Part shown: positions 15,713 to 24,028 of the stretch, in pieces
Layout: the number at the start of each line of letters is the position of its first letter
How positions within the stretch are numbered: the stretch's first letter is position 1
NCBI RefSeq assembly: GCF_003732225.1
Contig: NZ_MOBJ01000014.1
Span: forward strand, 248,001 to 312,000
Direction: 5' to 3'
Length of the DNA: 64,000 nucleotides
Origin: Pseudomonas brassicacearum
GTDB taxonomy: Bacteria > Pseudomonadota > Gammaproteobacteria > Pseudomonadales > Pseudomonadaceae
Position numbers and translations under genes: made by a program
The notes under the pieces: model-generated
Told to the model about the DNA's origin: nothing
The model's input: the letters and a program-made list of their open reading frames with translations, nothing else
Database searches by the model: none

Positions 15713-17665
15713 ATGAAAGGCGAAGAAATTGATTTCTTATTGCTCAATTGCTGCAACCTGCCATGGAGGCCAATCTACCCTTATGCGTTTGTACAAATCA
15801 GTGAAATTGCAAAGCGCAATGATATCAGAGTAAAGCGTATTGATTTGTTGTATGTCGAAAACTGGTATGAATACCTGAGACGCGTAATTACAACGCAACG
15901 TCCGAAGATGGTAGGTATTCACCTGCGTCAAGGGGACTCGCTAGACCTTTCCAATTACGATGCGGTAGAGGCTCAACCAGGAAAATTTTTCAGAACCTAT
16001 TTTCCAATTGAAGACAGTAAAAAACTAATTCAATTGATTCGCAGGTTGACTGATGCCCCAATCATTATGGGCGGTTTTGGATTTACAACGCATGCGAGAA
16101 AATTAGCGCAGTATCTCGAAATCGATCTTGGCCTACAGGGTTGTCCAGATGGCTTTTTTAACGCCTTTAATGACACATTGTCCGGGCGTAACCTGAAACA
16201 GGTTCCGGGACTGATACACAAAAACGGCAATGATTACATTTACAACGATGTTGGTTTTTACAAGCCTGCTGAAAATACTGAATACCACGATGAAATCGTT
16301 AGCGAGATAAAAAACTTCTACGGTTCCGCATTACATTCGAAAACCCCCCCGACGATTGCTGTAGAGGTATCTCGGGGATGCCCCTTCCAATGTTACTTTT
16401 GTGTTGAACCAGATGTAAAAGGGAAACGGATCGATAAGCGGAATATCGACGTTGTCGAAGCTGAACTTGAGTTTTTATTGAAAAATGATCTTTATGATTT
16501 TTGGTTTATTTGCTCAGAGCTCAATATCGGCGGAGCAGGATTCGCTTTGGAGTTGGCGGAACGGGTAATTCGGCTAAACGAGAAGTACCCAAGGCGCAAA
16601 ATAAAATGGTCAGGTTACTCGTTACCTTCGCTGGGGCATGACGAATTGAAAGCGATGATGCGTGCGGGTTACACGGGGGCGATGAATGACATATTGTCCT
16701 TGGATGATGAGAACTTGCGAAAGGCAACTGTACCCTACAAAAAAGACCAGGCAGTTAGCTTCCTGAAAAACCTTTCTTCCATCCGCAAAGAGCTGGTGGA
16801 AGAAGAAAAAGATAACGCAAACGAAGCAAAGTATACGGCAAGCACCCCGTTAGAGTATGTAAATCTTGTATCTTTTTTTTGGGGTAATGCTCATGCAAAT
16901 AAAAAAACAATTGCGCGCACATTAGCGGCCCTTGAGGCGAACGGTTTGACAGGCCACTATAGCGGAGGATATGTAATACCAAGTACACGGGTGTTCGCCA
17001 TTGGTCGAACCCGGGAATTTGTGGATACCGGCACGACGTATTCATTCGGGCCTCAGGGTGTAATTGCCACGGACACGAAGTCACCTACTTTTCATTTCCC
17101 AGGGTTTCTCGTTAATGCACTAGGGACTCGAGAGGAGATTTATAAATTTTTCGACTATGTTTCCGGTACGCTAATGTCGAAGGCGCACAGAAAAAGTAAA
17201 TACTTCAGTACCTTTCTGGCAGCCAGCATGGGTACTTATATAAGCGATCATTCCTCGCATTGGCAGGTGATTTGTCAATTGTTGGAGTGTGATTCCTCCG
17301 CTGTACCTTGCGCTAAGACAGTTCAAATATTCCTTGATCAATTAGACGCTGAAGCCCGACAGGAAAAAGAGTCCATTATTCATAAATGGCTTATGAAGTT
17401 ATTTGCAGAACATGAAGCAGCCGTTCGACCCGTTATTGAATTGCTCGGTGCGGAGCATTTTATAAACGCTGAATTGAGGGCAAGTGAGTATGTATTGACC
17501 TTCGCTTTTTATAGAATATTTTCGGTCAAGGAAGAATGGCTGGAAACCGCAGCGCGGCTTGATTTAAAAAGAGACGGTTATGCGGTGTTTTATATGAGTT
17601 ACTTAGTGTTTCTTATAAATCTGCAGTTTAGAGATGACTACAAAGGACTGCTCTTTGACTTTTGA
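15713..17665 (+). CDS. B12-binding-type radical SAM protein
   Basis: This 650-aa protein has an N-terminal Rossmann-like region of the cobalamin-binding type (about residues 1-150). It is followed by a radical SAM core with C223, C227 and C230 (RGCPFQCYFC), and a long alpha-helical C-terminal extension. I do not see the classical DxHxxG cobalamin histidine, so binding of B12, if any, may be histidine-off. Class B members methylate unactivated carbons or carry out ring rearrangements. It starts at an ATG preceded by AAAGGGACG, 39 bases after the first radical SAM gene, and its stop is one base before the next ATG, so translation is probably coupled. Confidence 0.82.
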   Translation: MKGEEIDFLLLNCCNLPWRPIYPYAFVQISEIAKRNDIRVKRIDLLYVENWYEYLRRVITTQRPKMVGIHLRQGDSLDLSNYDAVEAQPGKFFRTYFPIEDSKKLIQLIRRLTDAPIIMGGFGFTTHARKLAQYLEIDLGLQGCPDGFFNAFNDTLSGRNLKQVPGLIHKNGNDYIYNDVGFYKPAENTEYHDEIVSEIKNFYGSALHSKTPPTIAVEVSRGCPFQCYFCVEPDVKGKRIDKRNIDVVEAELEFLLKNDLYDFWFICSELNIGGAGFALELAERVIRLNEKYPRRKIKWSGYSLPSLGHDELKAMMRAGYTGAMNDILSLDDENLRKATVPYKKDQAVSFLKNLSSIRKELVEEEKDNANEAKYTASTPLEYVNLVSFFWGNAHANKKTIARTLAALEANGLTGHYSGGYVIPSTRVFAIGRTREFVDTGTTYSFGPQGVIATDTKSPTFHFPGFLVNALGTREEIYKFFDYVSGTLMSKAHRKSKYFSTFLAASMGTYISDHSSHWQVICQLLECDSSAVPCAKTVQIFLDQLDAEARQEKESIIHKWLMKLFAEHEAAVRPVIELLGAEHFINAELRASEYVLTFAFYRIFSVKEEWLETAARLDLKRDGYAVFYMSYLVFLINLQFRDDYKGLLFDF

Positions 17666-17666
17666 T

Positions 17667-18815
17667 ATGTACAGTCACGGTATATTGACCACAATGAAAA
17701 ATACTATCGTTGCGATTCAAGAGATTGAAAGGCTGAGTAAAGCTGTTTCGCCGTCTTCACTCGAAGGACTACGGGGTAACTACGTATGGAACACGCTGAG
17801 CGGGCAACCTCTATTTGTGATGAGCGTTGATACGCGCATATATTCTAACACTGGTGTCAGTGTCGGAGAGTGTGGTACGGAGATTTCATTAGCGGAAGGT
17901 GTGATTGCTGATCTTGCAAGTAAAACAATCGATCCTCTTACGTTGATAAATACCGGAAAATTAAGAATTCGCGCCTTGGCTAATTCCAGTAAGGACGGGG
18001 AAAAAGAAGGGATGAGGTTGTTGAATCTCATATTCAATAACACTTCTCTGGATGGGGCGCGTCGATCGGAAATTGAATTTAAAAGCGTTCAGGGTGCCGA
18101 CTTCAAACGATGCGATGTTCGGGGCGAGAGTGAAAATATTGAAGGCTATTTTCGTCGAGGTGAGCCTTTCATTATCACGGAAGTTTGCTGCAAGTGGCCG
18201 TTATTCAAAATGACACTTTCGGAAATTTTCGATGTGCTTGGAGAGCTCGAGGTAAGTCTGTTGGTAAAGGAACATGACTTTGTTAAAAAACAACCTCCGA
18301 GCTATGAGAAGTCGAGTTTTTTTGATTATGTGAATGCCCTGTATAGCGATAAAGGGGAGGTGAGTGGCTACATGGCAGCCAATAGCGTCCCTCAGCAGTT
18401 GAAGGATACTTATCTTTACCCTGAGGTGTTTTCTCGCGCTGCATTTAATACTCCTCGCTGGTGGATTGGGCCTGCAGGTTCAGGGTTACGTTTGCATAGG
18501 GACCTTGTTGATAATTTTTTGTGCCAACTGAAAGGCCGAAAGCGAATTCGGCTTTATGCACCGAGTGAGACCGGATTCTTATACCCCGTTGTCATTGGAA
18601 GCAACGCCCTGTACGAGCCAAGCATGGTCGATCCTGATAATTATGAAGGCTCTGATTTTCCACTTTTTTCTCGAGCACGTTATGTGGATTGTGAACTCGG
18701 AGCGGGTGACCTTCTCTACTTGCCAGCCGGTTGGTGGCATCACGTTCATAATATTGAAGTGTCATGGTCATTGAATTTTTTTGCTGTAAATCAAGCTCCT
18801 TGCGTGCTGTCATAA
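17667..18815 (+). CDS. SCP2-like domain fused to JmjC/cupin-8 Fe(II)/2-oxoglutarate oxygenase
   Basis: This protein of about 382 aa appears to have two parts. Residues about 20-125 resemble a sterol-carrier SCP2 fold (AEGVIADLASKTIDPLTLINTGKLRI). Residues about 150-382 are a JmjC-like cupin with H277-x-D279 (GLRLHRDLVD) and H358 in LPAGWWHHVH as iron ligands. Enzymes of this type hydroxylate side chains or small molecules using 2-oxoglutarate. The ATG at 17667, one base after the previous stop, is preferred over an upstream in-frame ATG at 17634 that would overlap the radical SAM gene; ATG at 17694 is another option. The SCP2 part could bring a hydrophobic substrate. Confidence 0.75.
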   Translation: MYSHGILTTMKNTIVAIQEIERLSKAVSPSSLEGLRGNYVWNTLSGQPLFVMSVDTRIYSNTGVSVGECGTEISLAEGVIADLASKTIDPLTLINTGKLRIRALANSSKDGEKEGMRLLNLIFNNTSLDGARRSEIEFKSVQGADFKRCDVRGESENIEGYFRRGEPFIITEVCCKWPLFKMTLSEIFDVLGELEVSLLVKEHDFVKKQPPSYEKSSFFDYVNALYSDKGEVSGYMAANSVPQQLKDTYLYPEVFSRAAFNTPRWWIGPAGSGLRLHRDLVDNFLCQLKGRKRIRLYAPSETGFLYPVVIGSNALYEPSMVDPDNYEGSDFPLFSRARYVDCELGAGDLLYLPAGWWHHVHNIEVSWSLNFFAVNQAPCVLS

Positions 18816-18845
18816 ATTTGAAATGTATAGGCAAAGGAATAGAGT

Positions 18846-20249
18846 ATGAATGATTCAGAGTTGTTGATGAGTACATTACCGATGTCGGCTGTTTCTTTGG
18901 GTGATAGCGTGCTCCCCCCTGTTGAGGATGTACCTGGGCTAAGAGATACCTCTCCAGAGTTTAATGACCCTGCATATATGTTCAAGGACCCTCTTGGACT
19001 TACAACCAAGGCGTTGGAAAAATATGGAGATATTGTTTATCTTCGCGGTATTGATGGCTATCTGGTCGCGGATGCGGCTTTTATTGAAGACATGCTAATC
19101 GGCAATGAGCGCTTTTTTTCAAAAAGTGCAGAAACAATGGAAAAAATTAGCCCGGCCATCGGGAGTGGTCTTTCTACGCTGATAGGCGATCAATGGAAAC
19201 GTCAGAGAAAAATTGCGAACCCCTCGTTTACCAAGCGCAGCGTCGATGGCTTTAGTTACGTATTCCATGAGTGCATTGATGAGATGTTTGCCGAATGGGA
19301 AGAACGCAATGAGCGCGTTCTCGACATCACTCTAGAAATGAAAAAACTGACCTTGAGGATTGTCATAAAATGTCTTTTCTCTACCGATATCTCTCGATTT
19401 TCAGATAGCGTTACTTCAGCACTTGAGGTGCTACAAGAGTATTCGATGATGAAGCTCTGGTCGCCGCAGACATTGAGCGACTCCGATGAGAGGGCTTATG
19501 AAAACGCGAAAGAAAGTATCGATACCATTATCTATCAAATTATTCATGACCGGCGTGCTGCTCCGGCTACTGAACATCAGGATCTCCTCGGGATGTACAT
19601 GTCGGCGATCTATGACGACACCGGAGAGGGAATGTCCGACGTGCAGCTACGCCATGAGGTTATGAACCTCTTCTTGGCCGGTCATGAGACAACCGCCAAT
19701 GGTGTTGCTTTCGCTCTCTATCTATTGGCGACTCACGCCGCGGAACAAGAAAAATTAAGTGCTGAAGTAGACGAGCGACTCAAAGGTAAAATCTGCACGC
19801 TTGAAGACTTGAAAGGTCTTGAATACACCGAAAGGGTTTTCAAGGAGTCTTTGCGTTTATACCCATCTTCCTGGGGAATGAGCAGGGTTGCCCTAGAAGA
19901 CTATCGATATAAGAACTATGTATTTCCCAAAGGCTCGGATTTTATAATCGCTCAGTGGGGGCTTCATCGGAATCAAAATTATTGGGAAGATCCTTTGAAG
20001 TTTGATCCTGATCGCTTCACTGCAGACAGGATAAAAGCAGTTCATAAATATGCTTATTTGCCCTTCGGAGCCGGCGCTCGCAAGTGTATTGGCGTTCACT
20101 TGGCCGAGGCCGAAGGAAGAACCATTCTGGTTCGTATTGCTCAACGCTATAGCTTAAATGTTACCTCCGGCTCTGAGCCTCAGCTCAAGGCGCGTTTATT
20201 CATGACGTCCGAGCCAGGGTTGAAACTAGAACTCATCAAACGGACATGA
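18846..20249 (+). CDS. Cytochrome P450
   Basis: This 467-aa P450 has all hallmark motifs: AGHETT in the I-helix (residues 278-283), ExxR (ESLR) in the K-helix and the heme-ligand loop FGAGARKCIG with C414. It looks like a bacterial soluble P450 of the CYP102/CYP4-like type, given the KYGDIVYLRG start and the DPDRFTADR region. RBS AAAGGA lies just upstream. In this operon it would oxidise an intermediate, and one possibility is activation for thiol addition by the neighbouring glutathione S-transferase. No redox partner gene is present in the cluster. Confidence 0.95.
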   Translation: MNDSELLMSTLPMSAVSLGDSVLPPVEDVPGLRDTSPEFNDPAYMFKDPLGLTTKALEKYGDIVYLRGIDGYLVADAAFIEDMLIGNERFFSKSAETMEKISPAIGSGLSTLIGDQWKRQRKIANPSFTKRSVDGFSYVFHECIDEMFAEWEERNERVLDITLEMKKLTLRIVIKCLFSTDISRFSDSVTSALEVLQEYSMMKLWSPQTLSDSDERAYENAKESIDTIIYQIIHDRRAAPATEHQDLLGMYMSAIYDDTGEGMSDVQLRHEVMNLFLAGHETTANGVAFALYLLATHAAEQEKLSAEVDERLKGKICTLEDLKGLEYTERVFKESLRLYPSSWGMSRVALEDYRYKNYVFPKGSDFIIAQWGLHRNQNYWEDPLKFDPDRFTADRIKAVHKYAYLPFGAGARKCIGVHLAEAEGRTILVRIAQRYSLNVTSGSEPQLKARLFMTSEPGLKLELIKRT

Positions 20250-20256
20250 TATTGCC

Positions 20257-20625
20257 ATGCAAACCATTGCTTTTGCTGTGCCACTTGCCGCGAATAAAAA
20301 AGACAGTCTTATAAGATTCTCCAAGCTGTTGGCAACTGAAAGAAAAGAGGAATTCAAGGATTTCTTGTTGCGCTTGAATGCTGTCGAAGAAAACTGGTAT
20401 CTGCAGTCTACGGGGGGGGCGGATATATTTATTTGCTACATTGCTGCCCACGATATAACTCGCGCATTTGCTGAACTTGCGGCATCGCAGCATCCTTTTG
20501 ATAAGTGGATCAAACAGGAGAATAAGGATATTTTTGGTATTGATTTCGAACACCCCAGTGACGATCCAATGCCCAGTGTCCTTTTTGAGTGTAACTTTAA
20601 TTTCAATGTGTCATCTACTAAGTGA
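20257..20625 (+). CDS. Small DUF6176-like protein
   Basis: This 122-aa protein has a ferredoxin-like pattern similar to DUF6176 or antibiotic-biosynthesis-monooxygenase-like proteins. It shows a strand AFAVPLAANKKDSL, a helix ERKEEFKDFLLRL, and then WYLQSTGGADIFICYIAAHD. No catalytic residues are evident. It starts 8 bases after the P450 stop. It may be an accessory cyclase or monooxygenase-like protein, or a dimeric binding protein; the function is unknown. Confidence 0.65.
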   Translation: MQTIAFAVPLAANKKDSLIRFSKLLATERKEEFKDFLLRLNAVEENWYLQSTGGADIFICYIAAHDITRAFAELAASQHPFDKWIKQENKDIFGIDFEHPSDDPMPSVLFECNFNFNVSSTK

Positions 20626-20632
20626 GGTTTCA

Positions 20633-21508
20633 ATGAGCCAATCATCAATCCGCAAGAACTATATAAATGCACTCCGTAATTTAGATTACGATCTGTTGAA
20701 AACGGCTTACGCGCCTGATGCAATCAGAAAGGCGCCCGGCGAGCCCGATTGCATTGGTGTGGAGCAAATCGTCAGTCACTATAAGAACTGGCAAACCACG
20801 TTCTCTCAGACCCAAATCGCTGACCAGTTACTTTTTTTCAAAGGCAGCATGATTATTGCAGTTTGGGCATGGAAGGCTATTCACACGCAGGAATTCATGG
20901 GGGTGCCACCCTCGGGAAAAGAAGTAGGGTTAATTGCGGCCAGTCTCATTTGGACCAATGATGAAGGGAAGATTATCAAAGAGCATACTTATGCAGACCC
21001 CTATACATTGCTCATTCAATTGGGCGTGATAAGCGATGACGGTCGTGACGTACCTGATTTGGATAAACCTTGTCAAACATATTATGAGAGCATCGCTCCT
21101 GATTATAAAAATCTTGAAAAAATGCGCCATTACAATGAATTACTGCTCACTAAACAGCTAGAACCCTGGCTGGAATGCATGAGTGATGACATTGAATGGG
21201 ATGACCAGATGGTGCCGGGCCTGGCCGTAGGGAAGCAACACTCTAAAGAAGACTTTTTGATGCTTGCGGAGGCATTTCCGGATGCCAGTATCAATATGAC
21301 GAACCTTTGGTCGGTGGGAGATTTTGTCATTCACCAAGGAATTTTTACGGCGACACATAAAGGGCCTCTGAAAGGTATCCCTGCATCAAACCGGGTTGTT
21401 AACGTCGATAACCTAGACATTGCATATTTTGAAAATAACAAAATTCGCAAGGGGTGGACCTTTGGTAACACCCTGGATATGGGGTCTCAAATGGGCATGG
21501 GTCAATAA
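20633..21508 (+). CDS. Tandem SnoaL-like (NTF2-fold) protein
   Basis: This 291-aa protein appears to contain two SnoaL-like domains. The first is about residues 1-130 (IRKNYINALRNLDYDLLKTAYAPDAI...) and the second about residues 150-285 (HYNELLLTKQLEPWLECMSDDIEWDDQ...). Each has the helix-strand pattern and acidic residues of the family. SnoaL folds act as cyclases, isomerases or dehydratases in natural-product pathways. The ATG at 20633 is chosen because GTGAGG precedes it; the frame is open further upstream but overlaps the previous gene. Confidence 0.75.
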   Translation: MSQSSIRKNYINALRNLDYDLLKTAYAPDAIRKAPGEPDCIGVEQIVSHYKNWQTTFSQTQIADQLLFFKGSMIIAVWAWKAIHTQEFMGVPPSGKEVGLIAASLIWTNDEGKIIKEHTYADPYTLLIQLGVISDDGRDVPDLDKPCQTYYESIAPDYKNLEKMRHYNELLLTKQLEPWLECMSDDIEWDDQMVPGLAVGKQHSKEDFLMLAEAFPDASINMTNLWSVGDFVIHQGIFTATHKGPLKGIPASNRVVNVDNLDIAYFENNKIRKGWTFGNTLDMGSQMGMGQ

Positions 21509-21519
21509 AGGAAATCATC

Positions 21520-22146
21520 ATGATACTTATTGGTAATGAAAGCAGTGCCTGTACCCGAAGCGTATTGATGGTTCTCGCTGAAAAAAATACTCCTGTTGAG
21601 TTTATCAGTGTTGATTTGTCAACGGGGGCGCATAAAGCGGACGAGCACTTGGCATTGAATCCTTTTGGCAAAGTTCCAGTTTTGTTGGATGGCGAAGTAA
21701 AGATTTACGAATCACAAGCAATCAACAGATATCTAGACGCTCGACTGCCTGGTATTTCTCTTGTCCCCAAGGATTTGGCTGCACTGGCAAAGATGGACCA
21801 ATGGTTAAGTGTTGATGCCTGCTATTTCACGCCACCAGCCTACAGCGTTGTCTTCCAGAAGATTTTTCTACCCATGTTCGGTGGGCAATCCGATCTGAGC
21901 ATCATCCAAGAGGCCGAAGAGAAACTGAAAGCGGTTTATTCTGCCATGGACAAGACACTGGAAAACTCTTCGTTTCTTGCAGGAGAAGAATTGACACTCG
22001 CGGATCTCGCTTTTGTTCAATACACAGACTATTTACTCCAGGCTAAATGTGAGAGTGTTGTTTTCGCGCATGACAATATCCGCCGCTGGTGGCACGCGTT
22101 GTCTCAGCGTGCCTCCTATAAAAATCCGTTGGCTATGATCCAGTAA
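21520..22146 (+). CDS. Glutathione S-transferase
   Basis: This 208-aa protein has a thioredoxin-fold N-terminus (MILIGNESSACTRSVLMVLAE, LNPFGKVPVLLDG, cis-Pro P-V, IYESQAINRYLDARL with the E-S glutathione gamma-glutamyl-binding pair) and a helical C-terminus (FLAGEELTLADLAFVQYTDYLL, the N-capping D). The N-terminal SSACT segment resembles phi/beta-class active sites. It should conjugate glutathione or a related thiol to an electrophile made by an upstream oxidation. It lies next to ligase and gamma-glutamyl peptidase genes, suggesting the sulfur of a thiol donor ends up in the product. Confidence 0.92.
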   Translation: MILIGNESSACTRSVLMVLAEKNTPVEFISVDLSTGAHKADEHLALNPFGKVPVLLDGEVKIYESQAINRYLDARLPGISLVPKDLAALAKMDQWLSVDACYFTPPAYSVVFQKIFLPMFGGQSDLSIIQEAEEKLKAVYSAMDKTLENSSFLAGEELTLADLAFVQYTDYLLQAKCESVVFAHDNIRRWWHALSQRASYKNPLAMIQ

Positions 22147-22154
22147 GTTGAATT

Positions 22155-22175
22155 GGCGTTATGGTTCATAACGCC
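22155..22175 (+). other. 8-bp perfect hairpin in the operon (after GST gene)
   Basis: GGCGTTAT-GGTTC-ATAACGCC in the 72-bp gap before the ATP-grasp gene. There is no T-run, so it is more likely a processing or stability element than a terminator. Confidence 0.5.
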
Positions 22176-22218
22176 AGCTAACTGATTGTTTAGTTAATTG
22201 TGAGATGGGGGCAGTCGA

Positions 22219-23202
22219 ATGATTCGGTCGAGTCATGTTGCACGTTCGGTTATCGTATGGATGTACGAAAATGATAATGGCGTTATTCCTAAGCGTACAT
22301 TATGTAATTTGTTGGAGAAGAAGGGTTTTAAGGTTTTTTCAGAATTTGATATGCGTGAATGTTATGTCGTTGACGGGAAAGTTTATAGCGGTTGCGGTGT
22401 CTGTCTAAGCGATTTTGATGTCGCTTTTCATATGAACGCTGACGAACAGTCGCCTTACCAGGCTGACATTCTTCTTGCGCTACAGGACAGTGGCGTCAAT
22501 GTTGTCAATAATTGTGAGTCTTTTTTTAAGTGTCGCGATAAGTTTAGGGCTAATCAATTATTGCGTCAGCACGGCGTTAGGGTCCCAGAGGCCGCGCTAC
22601 TGGGACCTACTGTTGTTGCTGATGTCGTCAATGGGTTATTCAGAAAGTGGGGGCAATTGGTCTATAAACCCCGCTCAGGTCACGGCGCAGTAGGGGTTAT
22701 GCGATTCAGCGATGCTGAGCAATTCCTGGACTTTATCCAGGCAACACAACATTTTATTCACGACTATTATGTTGAGCAATATATTGATTTTGGTGACGTT
22801 GATTGTCGGGTGGAGATTTTCAATGGGGAAGTGATGGGGGGGTATAGTCGAGAAAAAAAACACAGCTTCAAAACTAACATTTCAGCAGGTGGAAAAATGA
22901 TGCCGCGACGGCTTGGCGATGAAGTGGATATTGCACTTAAGGCTGCGCAGGTGTTGGGTGTTAATGGGACGATAATTGATATGGTTAAATCCAGAGTGGA
23001 TGACCAGTTCTATGTTCTAGAAGTCAACCCGCTCTTAGGTATCTTCGTGGAGTCTGCGATGCGAGCCGGAACGAAGATGCCGGACACACTTCCCGATGCC
23101 GCTTATTCTTATGATAACTTGAAGCTGGCCTCGATAGTCAATTACATCGATAATTTGCCTTTATCTAGACATGCTCAATATATTTCAAAGGGGGCGTTGT
23201 GA
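22219..23202 (+). CDS. RimK-like ATP-grasp amide ligase
   Basis: This 327-aa protein shows the RimK/glutathione-synthase-type ATP-grasp pattern. These elements are RDKFRANQLLRQHGVRVPEA (start of the ATP-grasp), VYKPRSGHGAVGV (nucleotide loop, about residues 155-167), DCRVEIFNGEVMGGY, FKTNISAGGKMMP, and the metal-binding end VLEVNPLLGI. It should form an amide bond between a carboxylate and an amine using ATP. Together with the GCS2-like gene at 26523 it could form a GshA-GshB-like pair making a glutathione-type thiol, or it could join amino acids to the scaffold. A 6-bp hairpin (23211-23226) follows its stop. Confidence 0.85.
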   Translation: MIRSSHVARSVIVWMYENDNGVIPKRTLCNLLEKKGFKVFSEFDMRECYVVDGKVYSGCGVCLSDFDVAFHMNADEQSPYQADILLALQDSGVNVVNNCESFFKCRDKFRANQLLRQHGVRVPEAALLGPTVVADVVNGLFRKWGQLVYKPRSGHGAVGVMRFSDAEQFLDFIQATQHFIHDYYVEQYIDFGDVDCRVEIFNGEVMGGYSREKKHSFKTNISAGGKMMPRRLGDEVDIALKAAQVLGVNGTIIDMVKSRVDDQFYVLEVNPLLGIFVESAMRAGTKMPDTLPDAAYSYDNLKLASIVNYIDNLPLSRHAQYISKGAL

Positions 23203-23250
23203 ACCGTGTAGCAGGCGCTAGCCTGCGCACGTTCACAGGCCAATAACGAC

Positions 23251-24027
23251 ATGCGTCCGATAATATTGATCAGTGCAGCGAATCAGCGTTTAGCCGTCAA
23301 TCACTCGGCTGCGCTCGCGATGACAGTAGTCAACAGCAGTTATATAAAAATTCTTACATCGCTCGGTTGTACCCCATTGATCATACCACCAGGAGTGGGG
23401 GCAGACTCTATTACAACGTTGATGTCTCTGGTCAATGGACTGGTGTTACCTTCAGGGCAGGATATTTGTTCAAGTTTTTACGGAGAGGCAAGTCAGGTAC
23501 AGTACAATGCTGGTGTTGCGGGTATAGGTGAGCCTTTCAACAGGCCTTTGATATTGCAGCCGGATTGTGATCGAGATGTATTGGAGCTGGCGCTCTATCA
23601 CGAAGCGAAATCAAGAAAGTTACCTGTCTTGGGGATTTGCCGAGGCATGCAGTTGATTAATGTGGCTGAGGGTGGGACGTTGCATCAGGAAATCCCGTAT
23701 TCCGGCGTTGATCATTGTATAGATCCTGATGGTTGGATAAATTATCATCCGATTGAAGTGAATACAGGAACACGACTTCATGGGATTACTAACAGGCTCA
23801 GTTTAAGCGCTTCTTCTGTGCATCATCAATGTATTAATCGGCTACCTGCGTCGCTCAGGGTTAGCGCTACTTCTGGCGATGGCTTGATTGAAGGTATTGA
23901 ACTGGATAGTGACTCACACTTTGTCTTGGGGTTGCAAGGGCATATTGAAAAAACATTAATCAATCATCCCGAAAATATGGATATTTGGAACGGCTTCGTT
24001 TCAGCGGTCATTCAAAGGAGTTCTTGA
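23251..24027 (+). CDS. Peptidase C26/PuuD-like gamma-glutamyl hydrolase
   Basis: This 258-aa class-I glutamine-amidotransferase-like hydrolase has the nucleophile elbow GICRGMQLINVAEGG with C130. It also has the VHHQCINRLP segment and a C-terminal GLQGHIE where family members usually have GVQWHPE, so the catalytic His and Glu are present but the context is altered. PuuD removes a gamma-glutamyl group from glutamylated amines, and plant GGP1 removes it from glutathione conjugates. Here it may trim a gamma-glutamyl-cysteine adduct made by the GST. The next gene's ATG lies one base after its stop. Confidence 0.88.
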   Translation: MRPIILISAANQRLAVNHSAALAMTVVNSSYIKILTSLGCTPLIIPPGVGADSITTLMSLVNGLVLPSGQDICSSFYGEASQVQYNAGVAGIGEPFNRPLILQPDCDRDVLELALYHEAKSRKLPVLGICRGMQLINVAEGGTLHQEIPYSGVDHCIDPDGWINYHPIEVNTGTRLHGITNRLSLSASSVHHQCINRLPASLRVSATSGDGLIEGIELDSDSHFVLGLQGHIEKTLINHPENMDIWNGFVSAVIQRSS

Positions 24028-24028
24028 T

